Shown in pieces: positions 1-8,269 of a stretch of 16,531 nt of DNA. The DNA comes from an uncultured Solirubrobacter sp. Lineage in GTDB: Bacteria > Actinomycetota > Thermoleophilia > Solirubrobacterales > Solirubrobacteraceae. The stretch lies in NCBI GenBank assembly GCA_937871635.1, contig CALMNS010000691.1, forward strand, positions 1 to 16,531. Reading direction: 5' to 3'. A program made the position numbers and the translations under genes. Position 1 is the stretch's first letter, and each line of letters opens with the position of its first letter. The notes below the pieces were generated by a model. The model worked only from the letters and a program-made list of their open reading frames with translations. It did not search any database and was not told where the DNA came from.

Positions 1-1965
1 GCCCTCGGCCAGGCGCCGCGCGACGATCTCCTCGCGCGCGTCGTCGGTGGCTCGCGCGTCGACCTGCGCGCCGTCCCCCTCCCCGGCGAGCACGACCCCG
101 TACGCCTTCTGTGCCCACTCGGCCGTGACCCGGCCCGCGACGACGTCGGCGAGCACCAGCTCGGGGTCGCGCTCGACCGGGTCGCCGTACCCTCCGGCCC
201 CCGCCCAGGCGAAGACCCAGACGTCGTCCGGGGTCGGCGCGCGGTCGAAGGACTTGGCGGGGACGAGGTCGCGCTCGCCCTGCAGCTCGTCGAGCGAGGT
301 CGGCATGTGCCCGGAGGCCTCGACCTGCTCGCGGAGCCGGGCGCCCTTCATCAGGACGTAGCCGTTGGTCGACGTCGGGTAGCCGCCGAACAGCCCAGGG
401 CCCGGCACGGCGACCTCGCCGGTGATCGTGCCGAACTGGATGGCGTCGGTCTTGTGGGGGATGATCGCCCCCTCGCAGCCGTTGCCGCCGCGGTACTTGC
501 CGGCGCCGCCGGAGTCCGGCAGCTCCTTGCGCCAGAGGTACAGCAGGGGGTAGAACAGCTCGTTGTCCTCGACGTTGGGCATCGTGGACTGGAGGTCCCA
601 CGAGAAGCCGCCCGTGTCCTGCCCGTCGCGCCACGACAGCGCCGGGAGCGCCGAGCCGACCGGGTCGAGCAGGAACGACGAGTACGGGTTGCCGCGCTGG
701 TCGGCCCCGGAGATCGCGTTGATCGGGAAGCACAGCTCGCCCATGCAGCTCTGCACCTCGGAGCGCAGGTCGGCGTCCGTCGACGTGGCGAGCATCTTCG
801 AGATGACCATGCCCCCGAGGCCGATGCAGTGCAGCAGCGTCAGCGCGGTGCCGCCGGAGACGGCCGCCGGGTGCGTCGCGCACGAGATCGTGCCCGGCTC
901 GACGGCGAAGTCGCAGTGGCGCAGCGCGCCCTCGATGCAGAACATCTGGTCGTAGAGCATCGTGACGTTGAGCATGGCCACGACCGCCCCCTTCCACGCG
1001 GGGTACGCGGCGTTGAGCGTCCCCTCCTGGGGGGCCGAGCCCGCGTTGGAGAAGATGAGCTCGTCTCCGCGCTTGGTCAGCGTGACCCGGTTGCGATACA
1101 GGCCGCGGTCACCGGGCAGCGACACCTCGAGGTGGCCCTCCTCGGTCCACGTGCCGTCCGGGATGGTCGCCAGGCGGCGGACGAACGCCGTCTCGGAGTC
1201 GTCCTGGAGCTTGCGCATCGTCGCCTTGACCGTCGACGCGCCGTAGCGCTCGACGAGGCCCTGGATCCGCTGGACGGAGACGGTGGCGCCGGTGATCTCG
1301 GCCCGCAGGTCGAGCGCGACGAGGCGCGGCATCCTGGACGTCCGCAGGTAGTACTCCTCGATGTCGCGCCGGACCCGACCGCCCTCGACGATCTTGACCG
1401 GTGGGATCAGCGGCGACTCCCAGAAGACGTCCGGCGCCATCGGGTTGAACCCGCCCGGCGCGGTCCCGCCCAGGTCCCACTGGTGCAGCGTGTTGGCCAC
1501 CCAGCAGAACAGCTTCCCGTCGACGAAGACGGGGGCCGCCACGCCCACGTCGCTCTGGTGCGTCGCGCCCACCCACGGGTCGTTGAACAGGAAGATGTCC
1601 CCCGGTTCGATGCCCGGGTTCTCCGAGCGGTTCTCGAGGATCCACTTGACCGTCGAGCTGGTCGCCGCGGCGAGGTACTGCAGGAACGGCCCGAAGAACA
1701 CGAAGTCCCCGCCCTCGTCGAGGATCACCGGGTTGAAGTCGTGCCCGTACGCGCAGATCGGAGATCCCGAGATGCGCATGATCATGTTGCCGTGCTCCGT
1801 GTTGACGTTCCACAGCGCGTGGCGGAGCACCTCGTGCGTGACCGGGTCGACGGTGTCGTCGGTGTCGGCGTGCAGGGCCAGTGAGTCGCTGATCGTCAGC
1901 TGCTGGGGCGGGACGTAGGGATAGGTCGTGCCGTCCCAGCGGATGGTGTCGTCGGTGACTGCCAT
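1..1965 (-). CDS. hyuB: Hydantoinase B / ketone carboxylase alpha-like subunit (3' end cut by window edge)
   Basis: Partial gene: 655 codons are visible and the frame stays open to base 1. The start is the ATG at 1965, preceded by AAGAGGAG (1976-1983). The protein belongs to the hydantoinase B / acetone carboxylase alpha family (HyuB). These subunits pair with HyuA in ATP-dependent opening of hydantoins, oxoproline or lactams, or in ketone carboxylation. The family motif FLFNDPWVGATHQSD lies at residues 125-139 and CWVANTLHQWDLGG at 154-167. H136, D139 and H161 have the same spacing as the Mn ligands I recall for acetone carboxylase alpha (H150, D153, H175), so a metal site is likely. It lies 23 bp downstream of hyuA and is surely co-transcribed. 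Substrate is unknown. A carboxylase would need a gamma-type subunit, which could lie beyond the left edge. Confidence 0.9.
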   Translation of the reverse strand, partial: MAVTDDTIRWDGTTYPYVPPQQLTISDSLALHADTDDTVDPVTHEVLRHALWNVNTEHGNMIMRISGSPICAYGHDFNPVILDEGGDFVFFGPFLQYLAAATSSTVKWILENRSENPGIEPGDIFLFNDPWVGATHQSDVGVAAPVFVDGKLFCWVANTLHQWDLGGTAPGGFNPMAPDVFWESPLIPPVKIVEGGRVRRDIEEYYLRTSRMPRLVALDLRAEITGATVSVQRIQGLVERYGASTVKATMRKLQDDSETAFVRRLATIPDGTWTEEGHLEVSLPGDRGLYRNRVTLTKRGDELIFSNAGSAPQEGTLNAAYPAWKGAVVAMLNVTMLYDQMFCIEGALRHCDFAVEPGTISCATHPAAVSGGTALTLLHCIGLGGMVISKMLATSTDADLRSEVQSCMGELCFPINAISGADQRGNPYSSFLLDPVGSALPALSWRDGQDTGGFSWDLQSTMPNVEDNELFYPLLYLWRKELPDSGGAGKYRGGNGCEGAIIPHKTDAIQFGTITGEVAVPGPGLFGGYPTSTNGYVLMKGARLREQVEASGHMPTSLDELQGERDLVPAKSFDRAPTPDDVWVFAWAGAGGYGDPVERDPELVLADVVAGRVTAEWAQKAYGVVLAGEGDGAQVDARATDDAREEIVARRLAEG

Positions 1966-1988
1966 GGTGTTCGTGCTCCTCTTGGTTC

Positions 1989-4127
1989 TCAGGCGTGGGA
2001 CGCGATCGAGGCGGTCGTCGAGGCCCGTTCCTGCTCGGCGGAGGCGCCGACCTCGATCACGATGCTGCCGAGCCGGTCGACGCGCCCGTTTGCGCCGGGC
2101 GGGACGACGACCGTGGTGTCGGGGAGGTCGAGGATGACCGGCCCCTCGAACCTGAAGTCGGCGCCCAGCGAGTGGCCGGGGATGACGTCGGTGGGGTGGA
2201 AGCCGCCCAGGTCGCGCCAGTAGACGTCGCGGGACCCGGCGACGGGCGCCTCCTGCTCCTCGATGGGCGGGAGCGCCGGGGTGCGCAGGCGCCCGCGGGC
2301 GAACACCCGGAAGACGCCGATCTGCGTGCCGGCGTCCGGGAACGCCGAGCCCTTGCCGTAGTGCTGCTCGTAGCGCTCGATGAAGCGCCCGATCTGCTCC
2401 TCGGCGTCGCGCTCGGTCAGCTCGCCGCCCGGCACGGGGACCTCGACCTGGTGGATCTGCATCGAGAACTTCATGTCGGCCAGCCGGGCGACCTCGATGC
2501 GGTCGTCGTCGAAGCCCTCGCGGTGCAGCAGCTCGCGCGCCTCCGCCTCCAGGCGCGCGTAGATCTCGTTGAGCTTGCCGGCCGGGAAGGGCGCCGGGAT
2601 CAGCTCGGAGTGCTCGTGCACGTGGAGGACGTCGGAGGACATCACGCCGAGCGCCGACCACGTCGACGCGAAGTCGCCGAGCGGGATCACGACCTGGCCA
2701 CAGCCCAGCTCGCGCGCGAACTCGACCGCGTGGGCGCCGCCGGCGCCGCCGAACGCGTAGACGACGAAGTCGCGCGGGTCGAGGCCGCGCTCGACCGTCA
2801 TCTGGCGCATGAGGTCCGCCATCTGGGTCTCGACGATGCGCAGGGCGCCGTCGGCGGCCTCGACGGGCTCCATCCCCAGCTCGCCGGCGATCGGCTCGAT
2901 CGCCGTCCGGGCGGCGTCGACGTCGAGCTTGAGCTCCCCGCCCAGGAAGGTGTCGGGGTTGTAGCGGCCGAGCAGGAGGTCGCAGTCGGTCACCGTGGGA
3001 CGGGTCCCGCCGCGCCCGTAGCAGGCGGGTCCCGGCCGGGCGCCGGCGCTCTCGGGCCCGACGCGCATCGTCCGGCTCTGCTCGTCGAGCCAGACGATCG
3101 AGCCGCCGCCTGAGCCGATGGACTCGATGTCGAGCCGCGGCATGAAGAACGTGTACTGGTTGATGACGGTCTCCGCCGCCGTCAGCGGCGCGCCGCCGGC
3201 GATGATGCCGACGTCGTAGGAGGTGCCGCCCATGTCGCCGGCGATGACGTTCGGGTGGCCCATCTCGCGCGCGAGGTAGGCGGCGCCCGTGACGCCGCCC
3301 ACCGGACCCGAGCCGATGGTGAACAGCGGGTGCTCGGCGGCGTGGTCGGCGGGGACGACCCCGCCGGCCGCCTGCATGATCAGCAGCGGGCTCGCGTAGC
3401 CGCCCTCGGTCGTCGCGGTGTCCACCTGGCGGACGTAGTGCGCGGTGCTGGGGCCTATGAAGGCGTTGATGGCGGCCGCGGCGGTGCGCTCGTACTCCCC
3501 GGGCTTGGCGATCAGCTCGTGCGCGCAGCTCACGAACACGTCGGGCGCCATCTCCTGCACGAGCGCCTTGACGCGGTTCTCGTGGACCGGGTTGACGAAG
3601 CCCCAGAGGAACGAGATGGCGATCGCCTCGACCCCGTCGTCGACGAGCTCCCGGATGGCCCGGCGGGCCTCGTCCTCGTTGAGCTCCAGGAAGACGTCGC
3701 CGGCCCAGTCGAGGCGCTCGGAGACCTCCTTGATCCGCTGCGGCGGCACGATGGGATCGGGCTTGCGGTGCCGCGAGACGTGCAGCAGGCGGTCGATCGG
3801 CAGGCCGGCCGAGCGCCCGTAGGACCGCATGATGAGCAGCGCGTCGCCGTGCCCCGCGGTCGTGATGAGACCCGTCTTGGCGCCGCGCATCTGCACGAGC
3901 GCGTTGGTCCCGACCGTCGTGCCGTGCAGCAGCAGCTCCGTCTGGGCGAGGAACTCCTCGCGCGTGAGCCCGAGCTTCTGCGCGATCTCCGTGAGGGCGT
4001 TCAGGAAGCCGTCCTGGAAGTTCGGCGGCGTCGAGGAGGTCTTCGCGTTGAGCACTCTGCCGGTGTCGTCGAGCACCACGCAGTCCGTGAAGGTGCCGCC
4101 GATGTCGACACCGCAGTAGTAGGTCAT
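1989..4127 (-). CDS. hyuA: Hydantoinase A / ketone carboxylase beta-like ATP-binding subunit
   Basis: 712 residues, a usual length for HyuA proteins. The N-terminal fold has the ASKHA-type phosphate loop GVDIGGTFTD (6-15) and HGTTVGTNAL (68-77). The central hydantoinase A domain carries IAGDMGGTSYDVG (295-307), followed by a C-terminal domain. In this family the subunit uses ATP to activate the substrate for HyuB. I chose the ATG at 4127 because the protein then begins directly at the conserved strand (MTYYCGVDIGG) and AGGAAAGGGAG lies just upstream. An in-frame start at 4160 would add 11 residues and leave this Shine-Dalgarno inside the gene. The gene follows the ABC importer genes on the same strand, which suggests that the imported compound or a product of it is the substrate. 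The exact reaction (hydantoinase, oxoprolinase, lactamase or carboxylase) cannot be read from sequence alone. Confidence 0.92.
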   Translation of the reverse strand: MTYYCGVDIGGTFTDCVVLDDTGRVLNAKTSSTPPNFQDGFLNALTEIAQKLGLTREEFLAQTELLLHGTTVGTNALVQMRGAKTGLITTAGHGDALLIMRSYGRSAGLPIDRLLHVSRHRKPDPIVPPQRIKEVSERLDWAGDVFLELNEDEARRAIRELVDDGVEAIAISFLWGFVNPVHENRVKALVQEMAPDVFVSCAHELIAKPGEYERTAAAAINAFIGPSTAHYVRQVDTATTEGGYASPLLIMQAAGGVVPADHAAEHPLFTIGSGPVGGVTGAAYLAREMGHPNVIAGDMGGTSYDVGIIAGGAPLTAAETVINQYTFFMPRLDIESIGSGGGSIVWLDEQSRTMRVGPESAGARPGPACYGRGGTRPTVTDCDLLLGRYNPDTFLGGELKLDVDAARTAIEPIAGELGMEPVEAADGALRIVETQMADLMRQMTVERGLDPRDFVVYAFGGAGGAHAVEFARELGCGQVVIPLGDFASTWSALGVMSSDVLHVHEHSELIPAPFPAGKLNEIYARLEAEARELLHREGFDDDRIEVARLADMKFSMQIHQVEVPVPGGELTERDAEEQIGRFIERYEQHYGKGSAFPDAGTQIGVFRVFARGRLRTPALPPIEEQEAPVAGSRDVYWRDLGGFHPTDVIPGHSLGADFRFEGPVILDLPDTTVVVPPGANGRVDRLGSIVIEVGASAEQERASTTASIASHA

Positions 4128-4193
4128 GTCTCCCTTTCCTTTGCGCCGTCCCGCCGGCACGCACGTCGTCTTTGGGGTGCGGTGCTGAAATGA

Positions 4194-4228
4194 GCCCGGG
4201 CCGGGGGCCTGGCGGCCCCGGCCCGGGC
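4194..4228 (-). terminator. Strong GC hairpin between binding-protein gene and hyuA
   Basis: A 16-base arm (4194-4209) pairs with a 15-base arm (4214-4228) around a TGGC loop, with one unpaired base. It lies just after the binding-protein stop codon and before hyuA. On the minus strand it is followed by TCATTTCAGC, a poor U-tract. It could be a partial terminator, an mRNA-stabilising hairpin that keeps binding-protein mRNA above hyuAB mRNA, or a full terminator. The rest of the 124-base gap (4128-4251) shows no convincing promoter or operator. Confidence 0.6.
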
Positions 4229-4251
4229 GTCACGTCACTGCGGCGCGGCGG

Positions 4252-5448
4252 CTAGCTGCCGGCGCCGCCACCGAGGTTGGTGAACTCGTTCTGCCACTTC
4301 GTCTTGAAGAACGTCACGAAGTCGTTCTCGGATTCCCGGTACTTGCCCTTCTGGGGGAGGTTCTCCTTGGTCACGATCTCGTCGTCGTACACCGTGAACC
4401 CGCCGTAGTCCGGCTGCGGCTCCTTGGCGAACTCCGTCCGGCGCGCGAAGTGCTCCGCCGCCTGGTCGGCCGCGACCCATGCCGCGCCGTCGTAGGGCAC
4501 GTCAGCGACCGCGTCGATGGCCCCGGCGCGCATCAGGTCCTGCGTGCCCAGGTCGGCGTGGAAGGTGACCACGTAGGGCTTGTCGGGGAACTCCTTGCCG
4601 CCGGCCTTGGCCGCCACCGCCGGCCCGCCCGCCTGGCCTGCCGAGTCGAAGGCGAACCAGAAGGCCTTCAGGTCCGGGTTCTTTGTGAGCTGGTCGGTCA
4701 CCGTCTTGCGCGTGCCCTCGACCAGGTTGGCGGCGTCCGTCACCGAGTTGGAGGCGATCTTGACCTGCTCGGCGCGAGCCTTCACCGCGGCCCTGAGCTG
4801 GTCGGTGCGGGCCTTCGCCCAGATGGCCGGGAAGTCGTGCACGGCGATCTCGGCGGGGCCCTCGGCCTCCTGCAGCTTCTCCATCAGGTGGTCGGTGAGG
4901 AGCTGGCCCGCCGCCTCCTCGTCCGGGAAGTACGTGCCGGACCACAACGGGTCGGCGGTGACCTGGCCGCTGTACTCGATCACCGGGACGTCCTGGGCCT
5001 TGGCCTTGCGCAGCTGGCCCTTGATCAGCGACGGCTCCACGCCGATGACGAACATGACGTCGATGTTGCGGTCGAGCAGGCTGTCGCCGCAGCGGGCCAT
5101 CTTCGTCGGATCCCCCTGCGCGTCGCACACGGTCGACGTCCAGCCGAGCTCCTTGATGGCCTGCTTCATCGTGTTCTCCGAGCGCTGCGCGGACTCGATG
5201 GCCCCGAGGATCTGCAGGATGCCCGCCTTCTTGGCCGGCACCTCCACCTTCTCCCCGGCCCGCTCGGCCGCGGCCTGACCCGCCTTCTGGGCCGCGGCCT
5301 GGCGGTCGCCCGTCCCCTCCTGGACGCCGCTGGCGCCGCCACCACCACCACCGCCGCCGCCACCGCCGCCTTCCTCGTCGCCCCCACACCCAGCGGCCAC
5401 CAGCCCCATGGCGGTGCAGACCAGCGCCAATGCCCCGAAACGTTTCAT
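4252..5448 (-). CDS. Lipoprotein substrate-binding protein of a ribose-type ABC importer
   Basis: 398 residues. The signal peptide MKRF...LVAAGC ends in a lipobox with the lipidated Cys at position 21, so the protein should be anchored outside the membrane. A run of 12 glycines (about 27-38) forms a linker, followed by a Lys/Ala/Glu-rich stretch to about residue 75. The rest is a periplasmic-binding-protein-like type I fold (Peripla_BP_4/RbsB class), from about KAGILQILGAIESAQRSEN onward, including DVMFVIGVEPS and DVPVIEYSG. The ATG at 5448 has AGGAGGA eight bases upstream (5457-5463). It is the third gene of the permease-ATPase-binding protein set and is 49 bp after the ATPase gene. The family binds sugars, autoinducer-2 and other small polar compounds; the linked hyu genes suggest a non-sugar ligand here, but that is inference. 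Confidence 0.93.
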   Translation of the reverse strand: MKRFGALALVCTAMGLVAAGCGGDEEGGGGGGGGGGGGASGVQEGTGDRQAAAQKAGQAAAERAGEKVEVPAKKAGILQILGAIESAQRSENTMKQAIKELGWTSTVCDAQGDPTKMARCGDSLLDRNIDVMFVIGVEPSLIKGQLRKAKAQDVPVIEYSGQVTADPLWSGTYFPDEEAAGQLLTDHLMEKLQEAEGPAEIAVHDFPAIWAKARTDQLRAAVKARAEQVKIASNSVTDAANLVEGTRKTVTDQLTKNPDLKAFWFAFDSAGQAGGPAVAAKAGGKEFPDKPYVVTFHADLGTQDLMRAGAIDAVADVPYDGAAWVAADQAAEHFARRTEFAKEPQPDYGGFTVYDDEIVTKENLPQKGKYRESENDFVTFFKTKWQNEFTNLGGGAGS

Positions 5449-5497
5449 GAACTCAGTCCTCCTGCTCGATTGCTTTGTGTTGCCGCCGTTCGCACGG

Positions 5498-7034
5498 TCA
5501 CTCCGCGTAGCAGCGGGCGACGAGCGTCTGATCGCTGATGTCGTCGCCCTCCAGGTCGTCGACGATCCGCCCCTCGCGCATCACCAGCACGCGGTTGCAG
5601 ACACCGACCAGCTCGGTGAACTCGGACGAGATGAAGATCACGCCCTTGCCCGCGATGGCCAGCTCCTCCATGAGCCGGTAGGCCTCCTCCTTGCCGCCGA
5701 CGTCTACGCCGTGCGTCGGCTCATCGAAGATGAAGATGTCCGCGCCCGAGTCGAGCCACTTCGCCAGGACGACCTTCTGCTGGTTGCCGCCTGAGAGGTA
5801 TCTCACCGGGTGCTCGGCGTCCGCGACCTTGATGGCGAGGCGCTCGATGAGCGACCGCGCGTGCTCGGTCTCCGCGTCCCGGTTCGGTAGCGGCAGCCTT
5901 CCTCCGTGCCGGTATCGCGAGAGATGCGGAAGGGTGATGTTCTTTCGGACCGAGAAGTCCAGCACGTTGCCCTGCTGCCGCCGGTCCTCGGGGAGCAGCA
6001 CGATCCCCGCCGCCAGGGCGTCCCGGGGGGAGCCGATCTGCCGCTCGCGACCCTGGACGAAGATCCGGCCGCTTCCCTGGTCGGCGCCGTAGATGAGCCG
6101 CACGAGCTCCGTGCGGCCCGCCCCCACCAGTCCGGCGATCCCCAGCAGGTCGCCGCGGCGCAGGACGAAGCTCGCGTCCTCGACGACGTCGGGGGAGGTG
6201 AGCCCCTCGACGCGGAGCAGCTCCTCGCCGCCGGAGGGACCCTCCACCCGGCGACGCCGGCGCTCCGGCGCGAGGTCCGCTGCGCCCGTGATGTGCTCGA
6301 TGAGCTGCGCCTTGGTGATCTTCGCCGTCGGGCCGGCGTGGACGACCTTGCCGTCGCGCATCACCCCGACCCGGTCGGTGACCTTGAAGACCTCGTCGAG
6401 GCGGTGGGTCACGTAGATCACGGAGACGCCCCGGTCGCGCAGCGTCCGCGTCACGTCGTGGAGGTGGTCGATCTCGGTATCGGTCAGCGATGCGGTCGGC
6501 TCGTCGAGGATGAGCAGCCGGGCGTTGCTGACGAGGCCGCGCGCGATCATGACCAGCCGGCGCTGCGCGATGCTCAGCCTCCCGACCGGGCTCCCGGGCT
6601 CGATCCGTCCGCCGAGCATGTCGAGGGCCTCGCGCGTCCTGGCCCGAAGCGCGCGCTGGTCGACGAACACGCCGAGCCGCTTCGGGTAGCCGAGGCCCAG
6701 CTCCACGTTCTCGGCCGCGGTGAGGTTCGGGACGTCGGCCAGCTCCTGGTGGACGACCGCCACGCCGAGGCGCGTCGCGTCGAGCGGACCGTGTAGCTGC
6801 ACCTCCTCGCCGTCGAACAGGATGCGGCCGCTGTCCGGACGCACCGCGCCGGCCAGGATCTTGATCAGCGTGCTCTTGCCCGCGCCGTTCTTGCCGAGCA
6901 GCCCGAGGATCAGGCCGGAGCGGATGGCGCCCGAGGCCTGATCGAGCGCCACCACCCCCGGGTAGCGCTTGACGAGGTCCTCCGCGATGAGGAACGGCGC
7001 GACGCGCGGGGGCGTCGCGGCGGGGGTCGCGCTC
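5498..7034 (-). CDS. ABC importer ATPase with two nucleotide-binding domains (RbsA/XylG type)
   Basis: 512 residues, the usual size for fused double ATPases of the ribose-type importer family (the GTG start codon occupies 7034-7036, so the gene reaches base 7036). Domain 1 has Walker A GKNGAGKST (48-56), a signature that reads LSIAQ (154-158) instead of LSGGQ, Walker B LLILDEP (174-180) and the switch His 211. Domain 2 has a degenerate Walker A GLVGAGRT (302-309, Arg for Lys), signature LSGGNQQ (414-420), Walker B IFIFDEP (434-440) and Ser 471 where the switch His would be. One active and one weakened site is normal for this family. The GTG overlaps the permease stop in a GTGA sequence, which implies translational coupling. 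Confidence 0.93.
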
Positions 7035-8070
7035 ACGTGACCCGCTGCCCGAGCCGGCTGATCAGCACGGCGGAGATCAGGATGCCGCCCTGGACCAGGT
7101 TGATCACGTAGGTCTCCAGGTCCAGCATGGTCAACCCGGTCTGGATGACCCCCAGGAAGAGGACGCCGACGACCGTTCCCGGGATGTTGAACTCACCGGG
7201 ACGGAAGCACGCCGAGCCCAGGAACGCCGCCGCGAAGGCGGGAAGCAGGAACGCGACGCCCGGGCTCGGGCTGTAGGAGGCCGACTGGGAGCTGATCAGC
7301 ACGCCGACCAGCGCCGCCGAGACGCCGACGACGACGAAGCCCACGAGCCGGAGGGCCCGGGTCCGGACACCCGCGAGGCGCGCCGCCTCGGCGTTGCCGC
7401 CGACCGCGTACATGTACCGGCCGATCTCGGTGCGGTCGAGCGCCGCCCACAGGAGCGCGGCGAACAGGGCGGCGATCCAGACCATGTTGTTGAGGCCCAG
7501 GAGCTCGTCCTGGCCGATGCTCGTGTAACCCGCCGGGACGCCGCTGAAGATGGTCTTCTGGCCGGTGATCGCGAACTCGATCCCGGTCAGGACCGTGCCC
7601 ATCGCGAGCGTGATGATGAAGGAGGGCCCGCGGAGGTAGGACACGAGATAGCCGTTGAGCGCCCCGCCGGCGACGCCGAAGCCGATCGCCACGGCCACCG
7701 CCACGGGCCAGCTCCAGCCCTCGTTGGCCATGAGGACGACCGCGGCGCCGGCGCCCAGGCCGATCATCGAGCCGAACGACAGGTCGAAGTCCTGCATGAC
7801 GAGCACGACCGTCAGGCCCGCGGCGATCACGAGCGCCGGCGCGGCCGACGCCAGGATCGACTTGAGGTTCTCGACGGTCGGGAACGATTCCGGCCGCGCG
7901 AGGCTGAACACCACGATGACCACGAGGAAGGCCACGAGCACGCCGTACTTCGCCAGGATGACCTCGGCGCGACGACCTGCGTTCCGGCTCGCGGGCGCAG
8001 CCACCTCCGCCGGCGCGTCAGGCGTCGAGACGCCACCGCGCTTGCCGCTCACCGGCTCTTTGACGGTCAC
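7033..8070 (-). CDS. ABC importer permease, RbsC-like (BPD_transp_2)
   Basis: 345 residues with about 35 soluble N-terminal residues and then eight to ten hydrophobic segments. Family landmarks include DFDLSFGSMIGLGA, GPSFIITLAMGTVLTGI and the cytoplasmic loop YAVGGNAEAARLAGV, which contacts the ATPase. I chose the GTG at 8070 because GGAGAGGA (8078-8085) sits seven bases upstream. A longer open frame begins at a TTG (8121), but that codon lies inside the operator palindrome and has no ribosome binding site. It is the first gene of the operon permease-ATPase-binding protein-hyuA-hyuB, and is read divergently from the SDR gene at 8270. Substrate unknown. Confidence 0.92.
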   Translation of the reverse strand: MTVKEPVSGKRGGVSTPDAPAEVAAPASRNAGRRAEVILAKYGVLVAFLVVIVVFSLARPESFPTVENLKSILASAAPALVIAAGLTVVLVMQDFDLSFGSMIGLGAGAAVVLMANEGWSWPVAVAVAIGFGVAGGALNGYLVSYLRGPSFIITLAMGTVLTGIEFAITGQKTIFSGVPAGYTSIGQDELLGLNNMVWIAALFAALLWAALDRTEIGRYMYAVGGNAEAARLAGVRTRALRLVGFVVVGVSAALVGVLISSQSASYSPSPGVAFLLPAFAAAFLGSACFRPGEFNIPGTVVGVLFLGVIQTGLTMLDLETYVINLVQGGILISAVLISRLGQRVT

Positions 8071-8077
8071 CCGTCGG

Positions 8078-8085
8078 TCCTCTCC
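8078..8085 (-). promoter_or_regulatory. Ribosome binding site that fixes the permease start
   Basis: Minus-strand GGAGAGGA, seven bases from the GTG at 8070. It is the only good Shine-Dalgarno for this gene and argues against the upstream TTG start. Confidence 0.75.
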
Positions 8086-8112
8086 ACCCGGAACTGTCCT
8101 CTCCCCGTCGGC

Positions 8113-8142
8113 CCAATTCAACCGAACGTTCGGCTGAATTGG
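8113..8142. promoter_or_regulatory. 30-bp near-perfect operator palindrome between the ABC/hyu operon and SDR1
   Basis: Fourteen of fifteen base pairs match their mirror partner; only 8121/8134 fails. The centre CCGAACGTTCGG (8122-8133) is a perfect 12-mer and the outer arms are CCAATTCA and TGAATTGG. The core 8121-8134 (ACCGAACGTTCGGC) fits the nCCRAnCGnTYGGn motif seen at other promoters in this window. It lies 43 bp upstream of the permease start and 128 bp upstream of the SDR start, so a bound repressor could control both directions. A weaker match, CCCAACCGACCGGA, lies at 8175-8188. A TACGCT -10-like box for the SDR is at 8161-8166. The rest of the gap shows no other feature. Confidence 0.8.
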
Positions 8143-8269
8143 AGCCTAGTCAGCCGCGCGTACGCTCGTCAAGCCCCAACCGACCGGATGGAAGGCTTTG
8201 GCGGTTCGAGTCCGGTACGTTTCCGGCAGATCCGCGCCGTCGGAGGCGGCGGACAACAGAGGAGGGGCT

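Noticed and set aside
307..1884. Long plus-strand open frame opposite hyuB
   Set aside because: Arg/Val/Asp-rich shadow translation typical of high-GC antisense frames; the minus strand holds a clear HyuB with family motifs.
8071..8121. TTG start for the permease
   Set aside because: It lies inside the operator palindrome with no ribosome binding site; the GTG at 8070 has GGAGAGGA at seven bases.
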